Shown in pieces: positions 46,793 to 57,589 of a DNA stretch of 64,000 nt. The translations under genes were made by a program, and so were the position numbers. The DNA is taken from positions 61,375-125,374 of the forward strand of contig JAOALB010000146.1 in the NCBI GenBank assembly GCA_025331125.1, in the 5' to 3' direction. The notes beneath the pieces are model-generated. The model was not told where the DNA came from and ran no database searches. It worked only from the letters and a program-made list of their open reading frames with translations. Source of the DNA: Mycogone perniciosa (taxonomy: Eukaryota > Ascomycota > Sordariomycetes > Hypocreales > Hypocreaceae). The first letter of the stretch is position 1, and each line of letters opens with the position of its first letter.

Positions 46793-47704
46793 CTATGACT
46801 CGTCAAAAGACACATCCGCCCTCCGATTCCAAGATGCTTCAATCGCACCCCAATATTGATCTGGGAACATCTGCATATGCCTTACATGTCCGCTGCCCTT
46901 GAAGACATCGGCGTCGACGTTATAGCCCCTGCTTTTCGCCTCTGCTATATGTGCCTCGATATCGTCGTAAAAAATCAGATCGTCCTCCTGACTATACAGG
47001 TATAGTTGTCGGGAGTTCTTGGTTTCGTAGGCCTCATCGATCACAGCTAAGACGCTGAAAGCTGGGGCACTCTGTCTTCCAATCAACCACTCAAGGAACC
47101 TATTTCCACAAAGGAAAGCAGCCCAGATTCCTTGTGTCACCACAAAGGGCCAGGGGAACCAGGCAGCGGTTCCTAATGCCATGGCGCGCGACCAGCGGTC
47201 CAGGTTTCGGCGTGTCATTACCACACTTCCGGGTGTAGAATCAAGGACTAGTAGATGGTGAGGCATTGGCTTGCCGAAAGTTTCACGATATGCATTCAAC
47301 GTGGCTGCGTAGTTGATACCCCCAGTATTGGACATAGTATGTACCAGGATGGAGTTTTCTTGACCCTCGTGTAACTCTGTCATCGTATTGGCTGAACGAG
47401 GGAATATAGCATCGACAATGGGTATCATTGCTTTAGTACGTTGTTCAAGAGTCGAGAACATGGCTGTTGCGATGGGTGCGAGCACAACGACCTGTGTCGA
47501 CTTTGGGTAAAGATCTCTGTATCCATCTGCGTACTTGACCAAGTTCTTCGGTTGCCCATCTCCCCAACTAAAGATAATGACGACGCGAGGATGACGTTCA
47601 TCTGCAGATGTCGAATTCTCGTTGTCTATCTTCTCTGGCTGACGAAGGAAGGCTTGATCCGAGAGGGCAGTGAAACCCGGAAATGGTGGCCCTTTTGCGA
47701 CCAT
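46793..47704 (-). CDS. DUF829 / TMEM53-like alpha/beta-hydrolase
   Basis: Single exon, 303 aa. The order of blocks matches the DUF829 family: RVVIIFSWGDGQPKNLVKYA near residue 40, YPKSTQVVVLAP, a central VHTMSNTGGINYA where hydrolases keep the nucleophile (the S-N-T-G-G turn), LLVLDSTPG, and a C-terminal DVFKGSGHVRHMQMFPDQYW with the catalytic-type histidine. A hydrophobic stretch (AAWFPWPFVVTQGIWAAFL) may associate with membranes. Related proteins occur in several fungal secondary-metabolite clusters with no settled reaction. It is the last gene of the three on this strand. Confidence 0.8.
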   Translation of the reverse strand: MVAKGPPFPGFTALSDQAFLRQPEKIDNENSTSADERHPRVVIIFSWGDGQPKNLVKYADGYRDLYPKSTQVVVLAPIATAMFSTLEQRTKAMIPIVDAIFPRSANTMTELHEGQENSILVHTMSNTGGINYAATLNAYRETFGKPMPHHLLVLDSTPGSVVMTRRNLDRWSRAMALGTAAWFPWPFVVTQGIWAAFLCGNRFLEWLIGRQSAPAFSVLAVIDEAYETKNSRQLYLYSQEDDLIFYDDIEAHIAEAKSRGYNVDADVFKGSGHVRHMQMFPDQYWGAIEASWNRRADVSFDES

Positions 47705-50291
47705 ATTTGTTGCGTGTAGGTAAGGAAACTTTCAGATTGCTAAGGAAGAGTTGCAGTTCTGTTGCAGTTTATCAATACGTGTATTTGGTAGATGGGTGCA
47801 AGACAACTCACTGACACAACGACCCCCAGCTCTTGATAAACATCGCGAACGGCTTTGTTGGGATAGGCCTAGTTCTGTTGGGTTGCAAGATGACCCGCTG
47901 TCTGGTGGGGACATGCTCAGCAATCTCAAAAAGTCTCAAAAAATCTCTGTACCTCGGCTTCCTAGGCAGTGAGATATAGCGAGAGCCTCAACTACGGAAT
48001 ACAGAGATTAAATATGACTTCAACAAGCTGTAATTAAACTCAGACACTGAAGATCCACAGATTTATAAGGCCTATAGCATTCTTGTGAGACATAAATAAA
48101 GGAACCTACGCTCTCCCGAGGCTCAATCAGCCTTAAAACAACCTGGAAGCATAAAATGGAGTTACTGCTAAATCTAACTAATGGCTAATACTAGTACTAT
48201 GTACCTAGATAGATAGCTACGTCCTTCAGGGTGACAATTTTCACATGTTTACGCCAAGCCCTTCAACCCGGACTATCTTTTCCTAGTAGTATGCAGAGCT
48301 CGCAGATGATATCCAGAAAAGTATCATCCTCCGACGCTAACAAGTCCCACTTTACAATTGCCTCGTGTCGACGGCCAATAATGATTTTCGCCGGGATAAG
48401 ATGAACATGAATGTTGAGGAGTCTGTATTTGACACCTTTTTGCTTTCATTGGGATATTATAGGCAACTCTCTCCGTTTCTGTGGAAAATCTGAAATCTGT
48501 TTCAGGTTGCCTGATGCCACTAATGCTGGATGCATTCTATCTGTATGTATCAATACCGTTTCAAAGCCATGATGCCTGCCGAATTGGTCTGTAATCTATA
48601 TTCACTACGAAGAGACCAAAACTCTTCTGACCATCGCGGTTAATTGCTTCATTCGAGTTGTAATTCAATAAAAAATTCAAGCTCGCATCGGAATCTAAGC
48701 TTTGATAACGATGTACGAATCCTGATTGATTGGCATAATTTTCAGTCATGGTACCTTCACGATCTTCGCCATGCTAGCTGTGTCTTCTTGTTTTCCAAGG
48801 AAACTTTCCTCTGGATCATAACACTTACCTCTGTATATTCTTCTGCTCGGAACCAACAGTGTGTTCTCAGTCGTGAAGCCTGGAAACTTCCCACAATACA
48901 ACTCTCCGTGGGAGCAGGTGGCCTGTACATACGACGTGATACCACATGGGCAGCCAGACGCATGCCTGCTTATATTCTGATTATTAAAAAACAAGGTGCA
49001 CAAGTGAATATCAGGAAATATAAGCTAGCACAATATAATATTCGGAATGTTGAACGCGGAGCTGTGAACTAGCCTCCGCATTACCTGATGACGTAGAGAA
49101 TAAATAATTTGTAGGACCCCGGTGCTTTGAAAGGAGTGAAACCCAGTTACATGGATGCAAAAGTAGTTTGAATGGCATATGATAAGTTGACATGACGCTC
49201 ATTTTCCATCTTGATGCATACCATCTTTTGCAAGGTTGGATAATATATCGATCTCCAATGAAGCATTGGGGAATATAGAACTAAACAACTTTAAGCCTCG
49301 TGGCCGCTAATAGACCACGAACGGCATGAGATAGACAGCGTCACAGGAAGCAGCCAGTCTGGACCCGGGGTACTCTTGAACTCATATCACTCTATAATAA
49401 ATAGATCATATAAGCCGGATTTAATTCGGGGTTCGACTTAGCTCAAGGTCCTCCTCTCTTCGGACTTTCGCCGGCATTTCAATTTCACTATATGGCAATA
49501 CATTCAGTATTAATATTAGCTGTAGAAACCAATATCAATGTCTGTGGTAGAAATGTGGGACGTAAGTGGTTATTTTACTAGGGTTTTGGTGACAGATTCC
49601 CTCGTGCGGGAGTAGATACACAAGATGCACCAGCTTTTTGGGTCACCTGCGAAACAAAACTGCCTTAGAATTCAATCTCAGACGTTCCACTTGGCTGGAT
49701 TGTGCGTGAAGAATAAAATTTACCAAGTGGGGGTTGATGAGCATTGATCTCTAAAAATAGCTCTCTTATGTGACGGACAGCAACTTATAAGGCCAAGTAA
49801 CCTTCCTAGCCTACAAACTTGCCAGATGTCTCGAGATGAATATTATGGCCTAAGGCTTGGGGAGTGCGACCTATTTCGTATGACCCACAGAAAATCCAGC
49901 AGCAGCGTGACAGTAGTGTCGACAAGATGCATTCAAATCCAAGGCAATTCAGTGTCCTTGCCAATCACCCCTCTACTCAATATCTGTTGAAAGAGTAGTC
50001 CAATGTCCTTGCGAGAAGCAAAGAGTTTCTGAGACTGCGAGATGACTGGCTTAAAACATTATTAAAAGACTGATCATGAATCATGACAAGTTGTCGTATC
50101 TCAGAAGCACTATCACGTCGAATAGCGTTACCAAGAATGATATCTGCGCTCAAAAGATTGGCGATAATTACTCAGATCCGTATTCAGGGACACACCGCTT
50201 GTCACCTTCCCAACGGCTGGTTCTTGATTCACAGTAGCTTTGAGATCTTCGATGATGGCCGATATCTCAAACTGAAGCGTACCAACGGTAT
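47705..50291. other. Long intergenic region, no supported gene
   Basis: 2.6 kb. The first part should contain the promoter of the DUF829 gene. The frame at 48644-49072 has no motif and an equally long frame opposite it. Nothing else recognised. Confidence 0.45.
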
Positions 50292-50601
50292 CAATCACAG
50301 ATCAACAGTATGAGGGCTCATTGACGAATGCATAAAATGGTAGAATTCGACACTCTTGCTTATCCCAAGTTAGGTGGGAAAAGCGGCTGCTTAAATACAT
50401 GAAAACTTGCTAACTAATTGATCATGACCATCCGGATCTAGGAAATCTAGGAAATCTGACTGTCATGATATCGTCATTGACTTACGGATCCGGCTGTTAT
50501 TGCAAGCTAGTTGGGAATCAAGGAATGTGCGTTGGAATGAAGGAATGTGTCATGTTGTGGAATGTGCCGTGATGTGGAATAATCCGTTACTGAGGTTGAC
50601 A
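50292..50601 (+). repeat. Island-border repeat, copy B, with 8-bp target duplication
   Basis: The best preserved copy. It begins CAATCACAGATCAACAG and ends CTGAGGTTGACA. AACGGTAT occurs on both sides (50284-50291 and 50602-50609). The terminal bases are only weakly inverted relative to each other. Non-coding; the 8-bp duplication favours a hAT-like non-autonomous element. Confidence 0.8.
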
Positions 50602-50609
50602 AACGGTAT

Positions 50610-51008
50610 CACTATTAGGTCAATACGAGAAATTCAACTCTCTTGTCCGGTAAGACCAATGAGTACTTACTAGGAACGCGATCATGTGTTTGGTGGGTTT
50701 GACGGTTCACTGATTGGTCCGAGCAACATATGTGTGGTTGTGGAAAGAGGGGACATCCATAAACCAGATCAGAGGCCAGAGGAAGCTGAGGGTATACCTC
50801 GCTTTAACTGTGTTCTTTGTCAGCTAAAATTTGCCCAGCCTTTGACATGCGTCGTGCCCAGAATGGACGAGCGAGGTTTGTTCAGAGAGCCACAGACGCC
50901 GCGCGAGCCCGAGAGAAAGTAATTGTAAGCAACAATCTCCATAGATCCCTCAAACTCATAGCCCAAGCAAAAGGAGTTATTCTGTTCAAGATTACATCCA
51001 CATTATAT
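50610..51008. other. Spacer between repeat copies, no gene seen
   Basis: 400 bp. Two short overlapping plus-strand frames run into copy C; no motif. Confidence 0.45.
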
Positions 51009-51289
51009 CAATCACAGATCAACAGTATGAGGGCTCATGGTGAATTGGAAATATTTAAATTCGACACTCTTGCTGATCCCAAGTTAGGTGGGAAAGGCTG
51101 CTGCTTAAATACATGAAAGCTTGCTAACTAATTGATCATGACTATCCGGATCTAGGAAATCTAGTTGTCATGATATCGTCATTGACTTACGGATCCGGCT
51201 GTTGTTGCAAGTTGGTTGGGAATAATGGAATGTTCGTTGAAATGAAGGAATATGCCGTGATGTGGAACTATCCGTTACTGAGGTTGACA
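51009..51289 (+). repeat. Island-border repeat, copy C
   Basis: About 280 bp, same orientation as copies A, B and E, with small internal deletions relative to copy B (one of the two AGGAAATCT units is missing). No target duplication found. Confidence 0.75.
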
Positions 51290-52894
51290 TATTGGGTAGC
51301 AGCGTTGCAGCCCTGGGAGTGATTCATTGAGTTATGGGGTAGGACAGAGTCGCCATCCATTTACAATAGTTTACGTACTTCAGCTGAAGTCTTAAAGGGC
51401 TCTATTAAAAATAGGTATGTAAGGGGATGTTCCCATGCGGAAAGGATAGTGTAGAGTCCATAATTACCCCACAAACTGAGTGCTATGTGGAGTACAAAGA
51501 CGGAGGAATAAGTGCTCCGTACGAATACGGGGCAAATAAATAGTATGGTGAAATGTAGCCGGCGGACAACACAACTCCGGCTTTAACACAATAAGCAGCT
51601 CAGAATGTGTCTGGATGTATTTGGTACGAAAAATCCTATTTACTATTAGTAATAAAAAAAATTACTTACGGATCTTTCACGCAAAAACCGACCGATTTCC
51701 TACCCCGCATGCTTCTCTACCAAGTCCGCGGAAAGGACTTGTGAGTTGATGCGATTATGCCCAGTTCCTCGCCAGAGTAAACTCCACTTTGTCGCCCATG
51801 AAAGCCTCGACGACAAAGACTTGATATTTTCAAGCCACATCAGACTCAAATGTGCCTCATTTGCGTGTTTATGGTAAAGCACCAAAGACATGACATGGTC
51901 ATCAGCCACTTGTAAATTCCTACTGATCTTGTCGGGTTAGGTTGGGCGACTCTAATAGTTTAACTAAAATATTACTATTTATGGAGTACGGAGTACCCCG
52001 GTATGTACTCCATAGTCAGTGCTGTTATCGCTGTGCCGCCCAGACGTGGCAGCAAGCAAACAAGCGTATTATGTTGCAGGAGAATTGGGTAGCTCAGTAA
52101 TCAGCCCGGAAATGCAATTTCAAGCAATTTCGTTGTCAGTTGGGCAGGCATCGACAGAATAATGATCAATCTCATCTTATTATTAGTCGTGGCTTTCGGC
52201 CCTTGTCCGGAGGTGACCGTTCCGCGCTTGAGGTGTGGGTGGATAGGTAGGGACCACAGGGCTGAGGGCAGTCAGCCACATCGTGAAGTCATAAGCAATG
52301 CTGTTAATGTTTACTCGTACTATTTGGTCCAGGGGGTGGGACCGGAAATGTTGGAATTTGGAAATACTAGCAATGAGCCTTAGCAGGCTATGCGAAGCCG
52401 GGAGATTAATAGCTTGGGTGACTTATTATGAGGTGGTGAAGATATTTTTCAGCCACTGGCACACCATGACACATACTAGTCGTACTTTGGACGACCCGTT
52501 TGGCACGCTTTTCGGATCAGTCGGCCGGAGTGTGGCTTTGCTGATAGCATTTATCAGCGGTAGCTCCGAGCCAAAACAAGCAGAGTGCCCAATTGTTATG
52601 CCCCCCGATCCATGTGTCCCCCTGATAATAATACTACCGGGGTGCGAGTACTACGACTAGCACCCATCGTGCTTGTTGAAAGCCCAATGTCAAACCTAAA
52701 TATAGCACCAGCCAGCCCACAGCTTACAAACGTGCTCGGTAGTCTGGAGTTCCGGCAGCGTACCCAGATGGCTTGCTTGATGGAAGCAATTGCAGCGCCG
52801 GAGAAAGGGCCGTCCGAATCAATAGGCGCCACGAAAAGTAGTGCTACTCTAAACTTAGGTTTTCGCTGTTGATGCTATCAGAAGAGAGCAGCGC
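51290..52894. other. Intergenic region, no supported gene
   Basis: 1.6 kb. It includes a large palindrome built from GGAGTACGGAGTACCCCGG near 51981-52012. Open frames at 51700-51909 (minus) and 52162-52872 (plus) overlap and lack motifs. Confidence 0.45.
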
Positions 52895-52901
52895 TATATA
52901 A
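52895..52901 (+). promoter_or_regulatory. TATA box of the Rds1-like gene
   Basis: TATATAA about 155 bp upstream of the ATG at 53054, followed by a C/A-rich leader typical of highly expressed fungal genes. Confidence 0.6.
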
Positions 52902-53053
52902 CAACTGACTATCCTCCTGCATTGCTCTTCTTGCACCATCATAACAACAGCCTCCAGCAGTCATCCACATCCAGCACAAACCAACCCAAATCGACGTCGA
53001 GTATCAGTTCGAATCCATTACAATTCCAAGCTCAGCAAAAAAACACTATCAAC

Positions 53054-54224
53054 ATGACCAAGATTACCAAGGTCCTCGCCTCCGCTTTGGCTTTGGCTGG
53101 CGCCACTTCTGCTCTGCCCGCCGCTGCTTCAGCAACGACGTCCTCAGATGGCTTCCCCACCCCCAACGCTCAGCAATTGAAGAGCATCTCAGTTCAGGCC
53201 GCTGGCTCTCTGTCAAATGCTCCCCCGCCTGGCAAACTCGCCGACAGCACTCTGCAATCATTCCAAGTCATTGCCTTGAACGAGCAATTTGAGGTTGCCT
53301 TCTTCAAGTCCTTGCTTGCCAATGTAACCGGCGAGGTACATGGCTTTCGGTCTTGGCATAACTATCAAAAATCGGATCTGGAGAAGATTCTCAAGACCGT
53401 TGTTGCTGTAAGTCAATATTCACGCGGACCAATCCAACCAACTATCAGGCTGACAAACCCTCCAGCAAGAAGAGCTTCATGCAATCAACGCCGTCGGTGT
53501 CTTGAACAAGTTCAACAAGCTGGCTCCCCTGCCTTGCCAATACCATTTCCCCACCACGAACATTCGGGATGCCATCGGCCTTGCCTCGGCTTTCACGAGC
53601 CTCGTTGTTGGCGCTCTCCAGGATGTGAGTCAGGCTGCTGCTGTCAGCGGTGACAACGGCGTGGTCCGCGCTGTTGCTTCCGTCATCGGCCAGGAGGGTG
53701 AGCAGAATGGCCTTTACCGTCTGCTTCTGGGTAGCATTCCTTCAGAAAAGCCCTTCCTGACGACTGCCGTTGGACCCTATGTCTTCTCCTATGTCGTCAA
53801 CAACTTCATCGTCCCGGGCTCCTGCCCCTTCGATCTCAATGCGCTCGATGTTCCCCTCTTCCCCTCGCTGGTCGTTCGGAATGCCATTAGGGGGTTCGAG
53901 GTGAAGCCTCAGGACCAGAACCTCCAGTTCACTGCCGACCTCAGCACCTCCACGGAAGCAAAGAAGTACCAGGGCGGTAACGGCAACGGTCTCTTCATCA
54001 CCTATTTCAGCGGCCAACTCCTGCCCATCAGTGTTCCTGTTGAGAAGGTCCAGTGGGACGGCAGCAAGATCACTTTCGAGGCCTCGTTCCCCTTCGAGGA
54101 GAACATCATGTTTGGAGCATCCTTTGCTGCCTTGACTGTTGGCAACAACTTCACCAACCCCGATGCCGTTCCCGCTGCTACTCTTGCTGCGCCCGCCATC
54201 ATCCAGGTCAACGACTACATCTAG
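53054..54224 (+). CDS. Secreted Rds1 / late-sexual-development-like protein (ferritin-like domain)
   Basis: 370 aa from two exons, 53054-53407 and 53466-54224, with one 58-nt phase-0 intron. The start is the ATG in CAACATGACC; the longer open frame upstream is leader. A signal peptide (ITKVLASALALAGATSALP) is clear. After it come LQSFQVIALNEQFEVAFFKSLL and, spanning the splice, QEELHAINAV: paired glutamate/histidine helices of the ferritin-like fold. The C-terminal half is a beta-rich domain (FLTTAVGPYVFSYVVNNFIV and on). Homologues are stress- or development-induced secreted proteins without a proven reaction. Codon use is strongly C-biased at third positions, unlike most genes in the window, suggesting high expression. 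Confidence 0.85.
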
Positions 54225-54630
54225 GCGATGACCCTGCAAGCATTTCAATCTTGCTGATATCTAATACTGATAGACGGGGGAAGATTAATGGGTTGCTCCG
54301 CAGTACATATGTTAGATACGTGTATATTCGCGAGATTTGTTTTCCTTATGCTGCGATAGAACGATTAGACTCAGGATATTGAATCTTAGCGCTATTTTTT
54401 CTTTACAATTCTTCATCATTGGTGATACTTTATGGATTTGTGCAGGTTTCTACAGTTCATCCGCGCTGCCGTCAAACCAAACGACCCAAATCATTCTCCA
54501 TTTGTGCTTTATTTGACGTTGTGATCGTGAAATAATTGCGGATGCGCTACATTTGGTAGCACTCAGCCCTCGAGTCACTGAACACGAAACCATCATCGCT
54601 TTGCGAGACGAACGCCAAACACATCGAGTC
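54225..54630. other. 3' region of the Rds1-like gene, no gene seen
   Basis: 405 bp with no coding signal; it should hold the transcript end. It is followed directly by repeat copy D. Confidence 0.5.
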
Positions 54631-54735
54631 TGTCAACCTCAGTAACGCATAGTTCTAACTTGGGATCAGCAAAAGTGTCGAATTCTATCATTTTCAATCC
54701 ACAAAATGAGCCCTCAGACTGTTGATCTGTGATTG
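54631..54735 (-). repeat. Island-border repeat, copy D, inverted and internally deleted
   Basis: Begins TGTCAACCTCAGTAACG and ends CTGTGATTG, the reverse of copies A-C, but only about 105 bp remain. Flanks ATCGAGTC and ATAGAGTC are an 8-bp duplication with one mismatch. A short form with intact ends is what a mobile internally deleted element would look like. Confidence 0.7.
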
Positions 54736-54780
54736 ATAGAGTCACTCACCGATAGTACAAAAGGACTGCAGCTCACCTAT

Positions 54781-55481
54781 CAATCACATATCAACAGTAT
54801 GAGGGCTCATTGACGAATGCATAAATGATAGAATTCGATACTCTTGCTTGTCCCAAGTTAGGTGGGAAAAGCGGCTGCTTAAATATATGAAAACTTGCTA
54901 ATTAATTGATTATAACTATCCGGATCTAGGAAATCTAGGAAATCTGACTGTTATAATATCGTTATTGACTTATGGATCCGGCTATTATTGTGTGACGATC
55001 CGGGTTGATTCTCAAGGGATAAACCGAGGTTCGTGGGTTTATGTTGACAGAGAGGTCAGGGATGAATACTGAGCAGGGTAACGTAGTCACGATTCTGTAG
55101 AACAGGTGGTTCTGGTGAATGCAATTGTTAACGACTGTCTAAGTAACTATACTAAATGAGTGACAAGCCAGTCGTATATATACAAAGGGAATAATCGTGG
55201 ATCACCTTGGATCACATTTGTCTTCCTGGTGATCTATGGTGAGTCCTTCTGTTGGCTCACTGGGATCACTTTATAGTCCGTGGTGACCCAAGTGATCCAA
55301 TGCTGATTGGTTCGTCCATCCGAGGTTCCTCCGGGTACGTATGATGTCACGTTCTTATAATGGTCGGGCCGTGACATATTGCAAGCTAGTTGGGAATTAA
55401 AGAATATACATTAAAATAAAGGAATATATTATATTATAGAATATGCTATAATATAGAATAATCTGTTACTGAGGTTAATAT
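54781..55481 (+). repeat. Island-border repeat, copy E, split by a solo LTR
   Basis: The left part (54781-54990) and right part (55377-55481) together make one copy in the same orientation as copy A. Up to about 54880 it is close to copy B; after that CpA/TpG sites turn to TpA, and the right part is heavily mutated. The RIP front therefore lies inside this copy, as in copy A. Confidence 0.8.
54991..55376 (-). mobile_element. Solo LTR (Gypsy family), not RIP-mutated
   Basis: 386 bp, TG..CA termini (TGTGACGATCC on the left, GGGCCGTGACA on the right), with the 5-bp duplication TATTG on both sides (54986-54990, 55377-55381). Its GC content is normal although the repeat into which it inserted is RIP-mutated on both sides. 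It is the same LTR family as 8064-8439. Confidence 0.88.
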
Positions 55482-56062
55482 ACCCCTTTAGGTTAAACGA
55501 TATTTAGACTGTTAATAAGAATAGCGAAGTGATAGTTATTAAATTGCTTATTAAAAGGAATAATAGAATAATAATTATTTAAAGATCTAGATTAGTTTAT
55601 ATTTAAATCTTCTTAGGCCTTAAAAACGCTGCGTATATTAATAAAACTTAATTATTCAATAAAGCATTTAAATTTCTAATTTAAAAGGACTTTAATTAAT
55701 CTATTAGTAATTATTTAATTAGTTAAAGTATACGCCACTTTATATAATCCTTATTAATAAACTTAATAAGCCTAGCAGCTATATATATTAATATACTTAA
55801 ATTAAGTCTTTAGCTAGGGCTTATTTAGCTTAAGTAGCTTAATAGTCTAGTAATTATTACATTTTATAATTAATTGGTTATTTACTTAAAGTATTATTTA
55901 ATCTATTAGCTATTATATTGCAATAGCTTTTTTTACTGTATAGTTAAAGGTAAAAAGCTTAGTTTTAATTAATAAAGTTATAACTATTAATTATTTATTA
56001 GCTTTCCAGTTAATTAGTCTGTTAAATAGGATTATAATATATTTTTATAATAACTTTTTAGT
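55482..56062. other. AT-rich RIP-degraded DNA, no gene
   Basis: 580 bp of the same stop-dense composition as the left flank. Confidence 0.6.
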
Positions 56063-56469
56063 TATAACGATCTGGGTTGATTCTTAAGGGATAAACCGGG
56101 GTTCGTGGGTTTATATTAACAGAGAGGTTAAGGATAAATACTAAGTAAGGTAATATAATCATAATTCTATAGAACAGGTAGTTTTAGTGAATACAATTAT
56201 TAATAACTGTTTAAGTAACTATACTAAATAAATAAAAAGCTAGTTATATATATATAAAGGAAATCTATATATAATTACTGATATTTTAGTAAGTATTACT
56301 GCGACTACTGCAATAGTGCAGTGATTAAGTAAATAATTACACGTTTTGGTGTAGTAAGCGTTTAAGTGATTACTCTTAGCGCGGTAATCACTTCTTAATG
56401 ATTGGTCGGTGTAACCGATATTCTCCTATGCCCCCGTGACCTGGTCTTCGACATGGTCGGGTCGTGATA
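56063..56469 (-). mobile_element. Solo LTR, partly RIP-mutated, with TTAGT duplication
   Basis: 407 bp, related to the other LTRs but with a distinct middle rich in GTGATTA / GTAATCAC words. TTAGT directly precedes (56058-56062) and follows (56470-56474) it. The end near 56380-56465 keeps normal GC, the first part is AT-shifted. Confidence 0.82.
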
Positions 56470-57202
56470 TTAGTCTAGGGATTGTCTATAAAAGCAGCGT
56501 TTAAAGCGATTTAAAAGTCTCGAGTACTAGGTCTTTATTTTTCGCTTAATTATGCGAGGTTAAGGTTACTGTTAAATTTAATAGTAAAATATTATATTGC
56601 TTAAAGGTATTTTAGCAGTCTATTAATAAAACCAATAAACTAGTTTAATAAATTAAGTAAAAACTTAGCTAACTTAGCTGTTAGTTTAACTATATTAAGT
56701 TATATAATAACTGCAGTATAGTTAATTAATTTTATTTTCTATTAATATAAAAAGACTATTTCTTTTAAAGCTTAGTTTTTTCTTTTCTTTAAATTATTTA
56801 GCGGGAATAGGTTACCTTTAAAGTATTCTTTTCCTTTAATATAAAATCAATTAATAATTTTTTTAATATATTTATTTTAATAAAGCTATAGCTTTTAAAC
56901 TGCTTTATTATATAGAATCCAAATTCTTAAAAACTATTTAAATTCCTTTAAGTTATTTATTTTATATTATAACTTTAATTATTTAATAAAGATTTTAATA
57001 TTAACAGTATACCTAAATCTATATAAAAAAATAATATTATTAATAAAAAAGAAAACAGTTAACTAATTATTATTAAAGAGATAGGGTTTTTTTATAAATT
57101 ATTGTAATTTTAACTATTTAAATGCAGCTATAAAATCCTTTTATTATAAAAGTAGTAATTTTTATAGCCTATATAAAGCTTTAAGCAGCTTTAATACCTA
57201 TC
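56470..57202. other. AT-rich RIP-degraded DNA, no gene
   Basis: About 730 bp; no open frame or recognisable element. Confidence 0.6.
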
Positions 57203-57589
57203 TGTAACGATCTAGGTTAATTCTTAACAGTTAAACCAAGGTTCGTGGGTTTATACTAACAGAGAGGTTAAGGATAAATACTAAACAGGGTAATATAGTT
57301 ACTATTCTGTAGAGCAGGTAGTTTAAGTAAATAATTGTATTAATAACTGTTTAAGTAACTATATTAAATAATTATAACTTATTTAGTCTTATATATAAAA
57401 GAGATATATAGTAAATATACTTAGATTATTTAAATTATAGTAATTTTATTAATCTAGGATTATAGTTTTATATAGTAATCCCTTTTATAAAATTACGCTT
57501 ATAGCTATAATCTATTAATAATTAGTTAAAGGTTTTAATATTCTGCTATAATCCTATAATTAGGTCTTTAATATAGTTAGGTTATAATA
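57203..57589 (-). repeat. LTR of the second Gypsy copy
   Basis: 387 bp, begins TGTAACGATC, ends at a degraded GTGACA; matches the LTRs at 1106 and 8064. Confidence 0.8.

Noticed and set aside
53742..54248. 168-aa minus-strand frame
   Set aside because: It is antisense to the Rds1-like gene; the strong third-position bias there creates long opposite frames.
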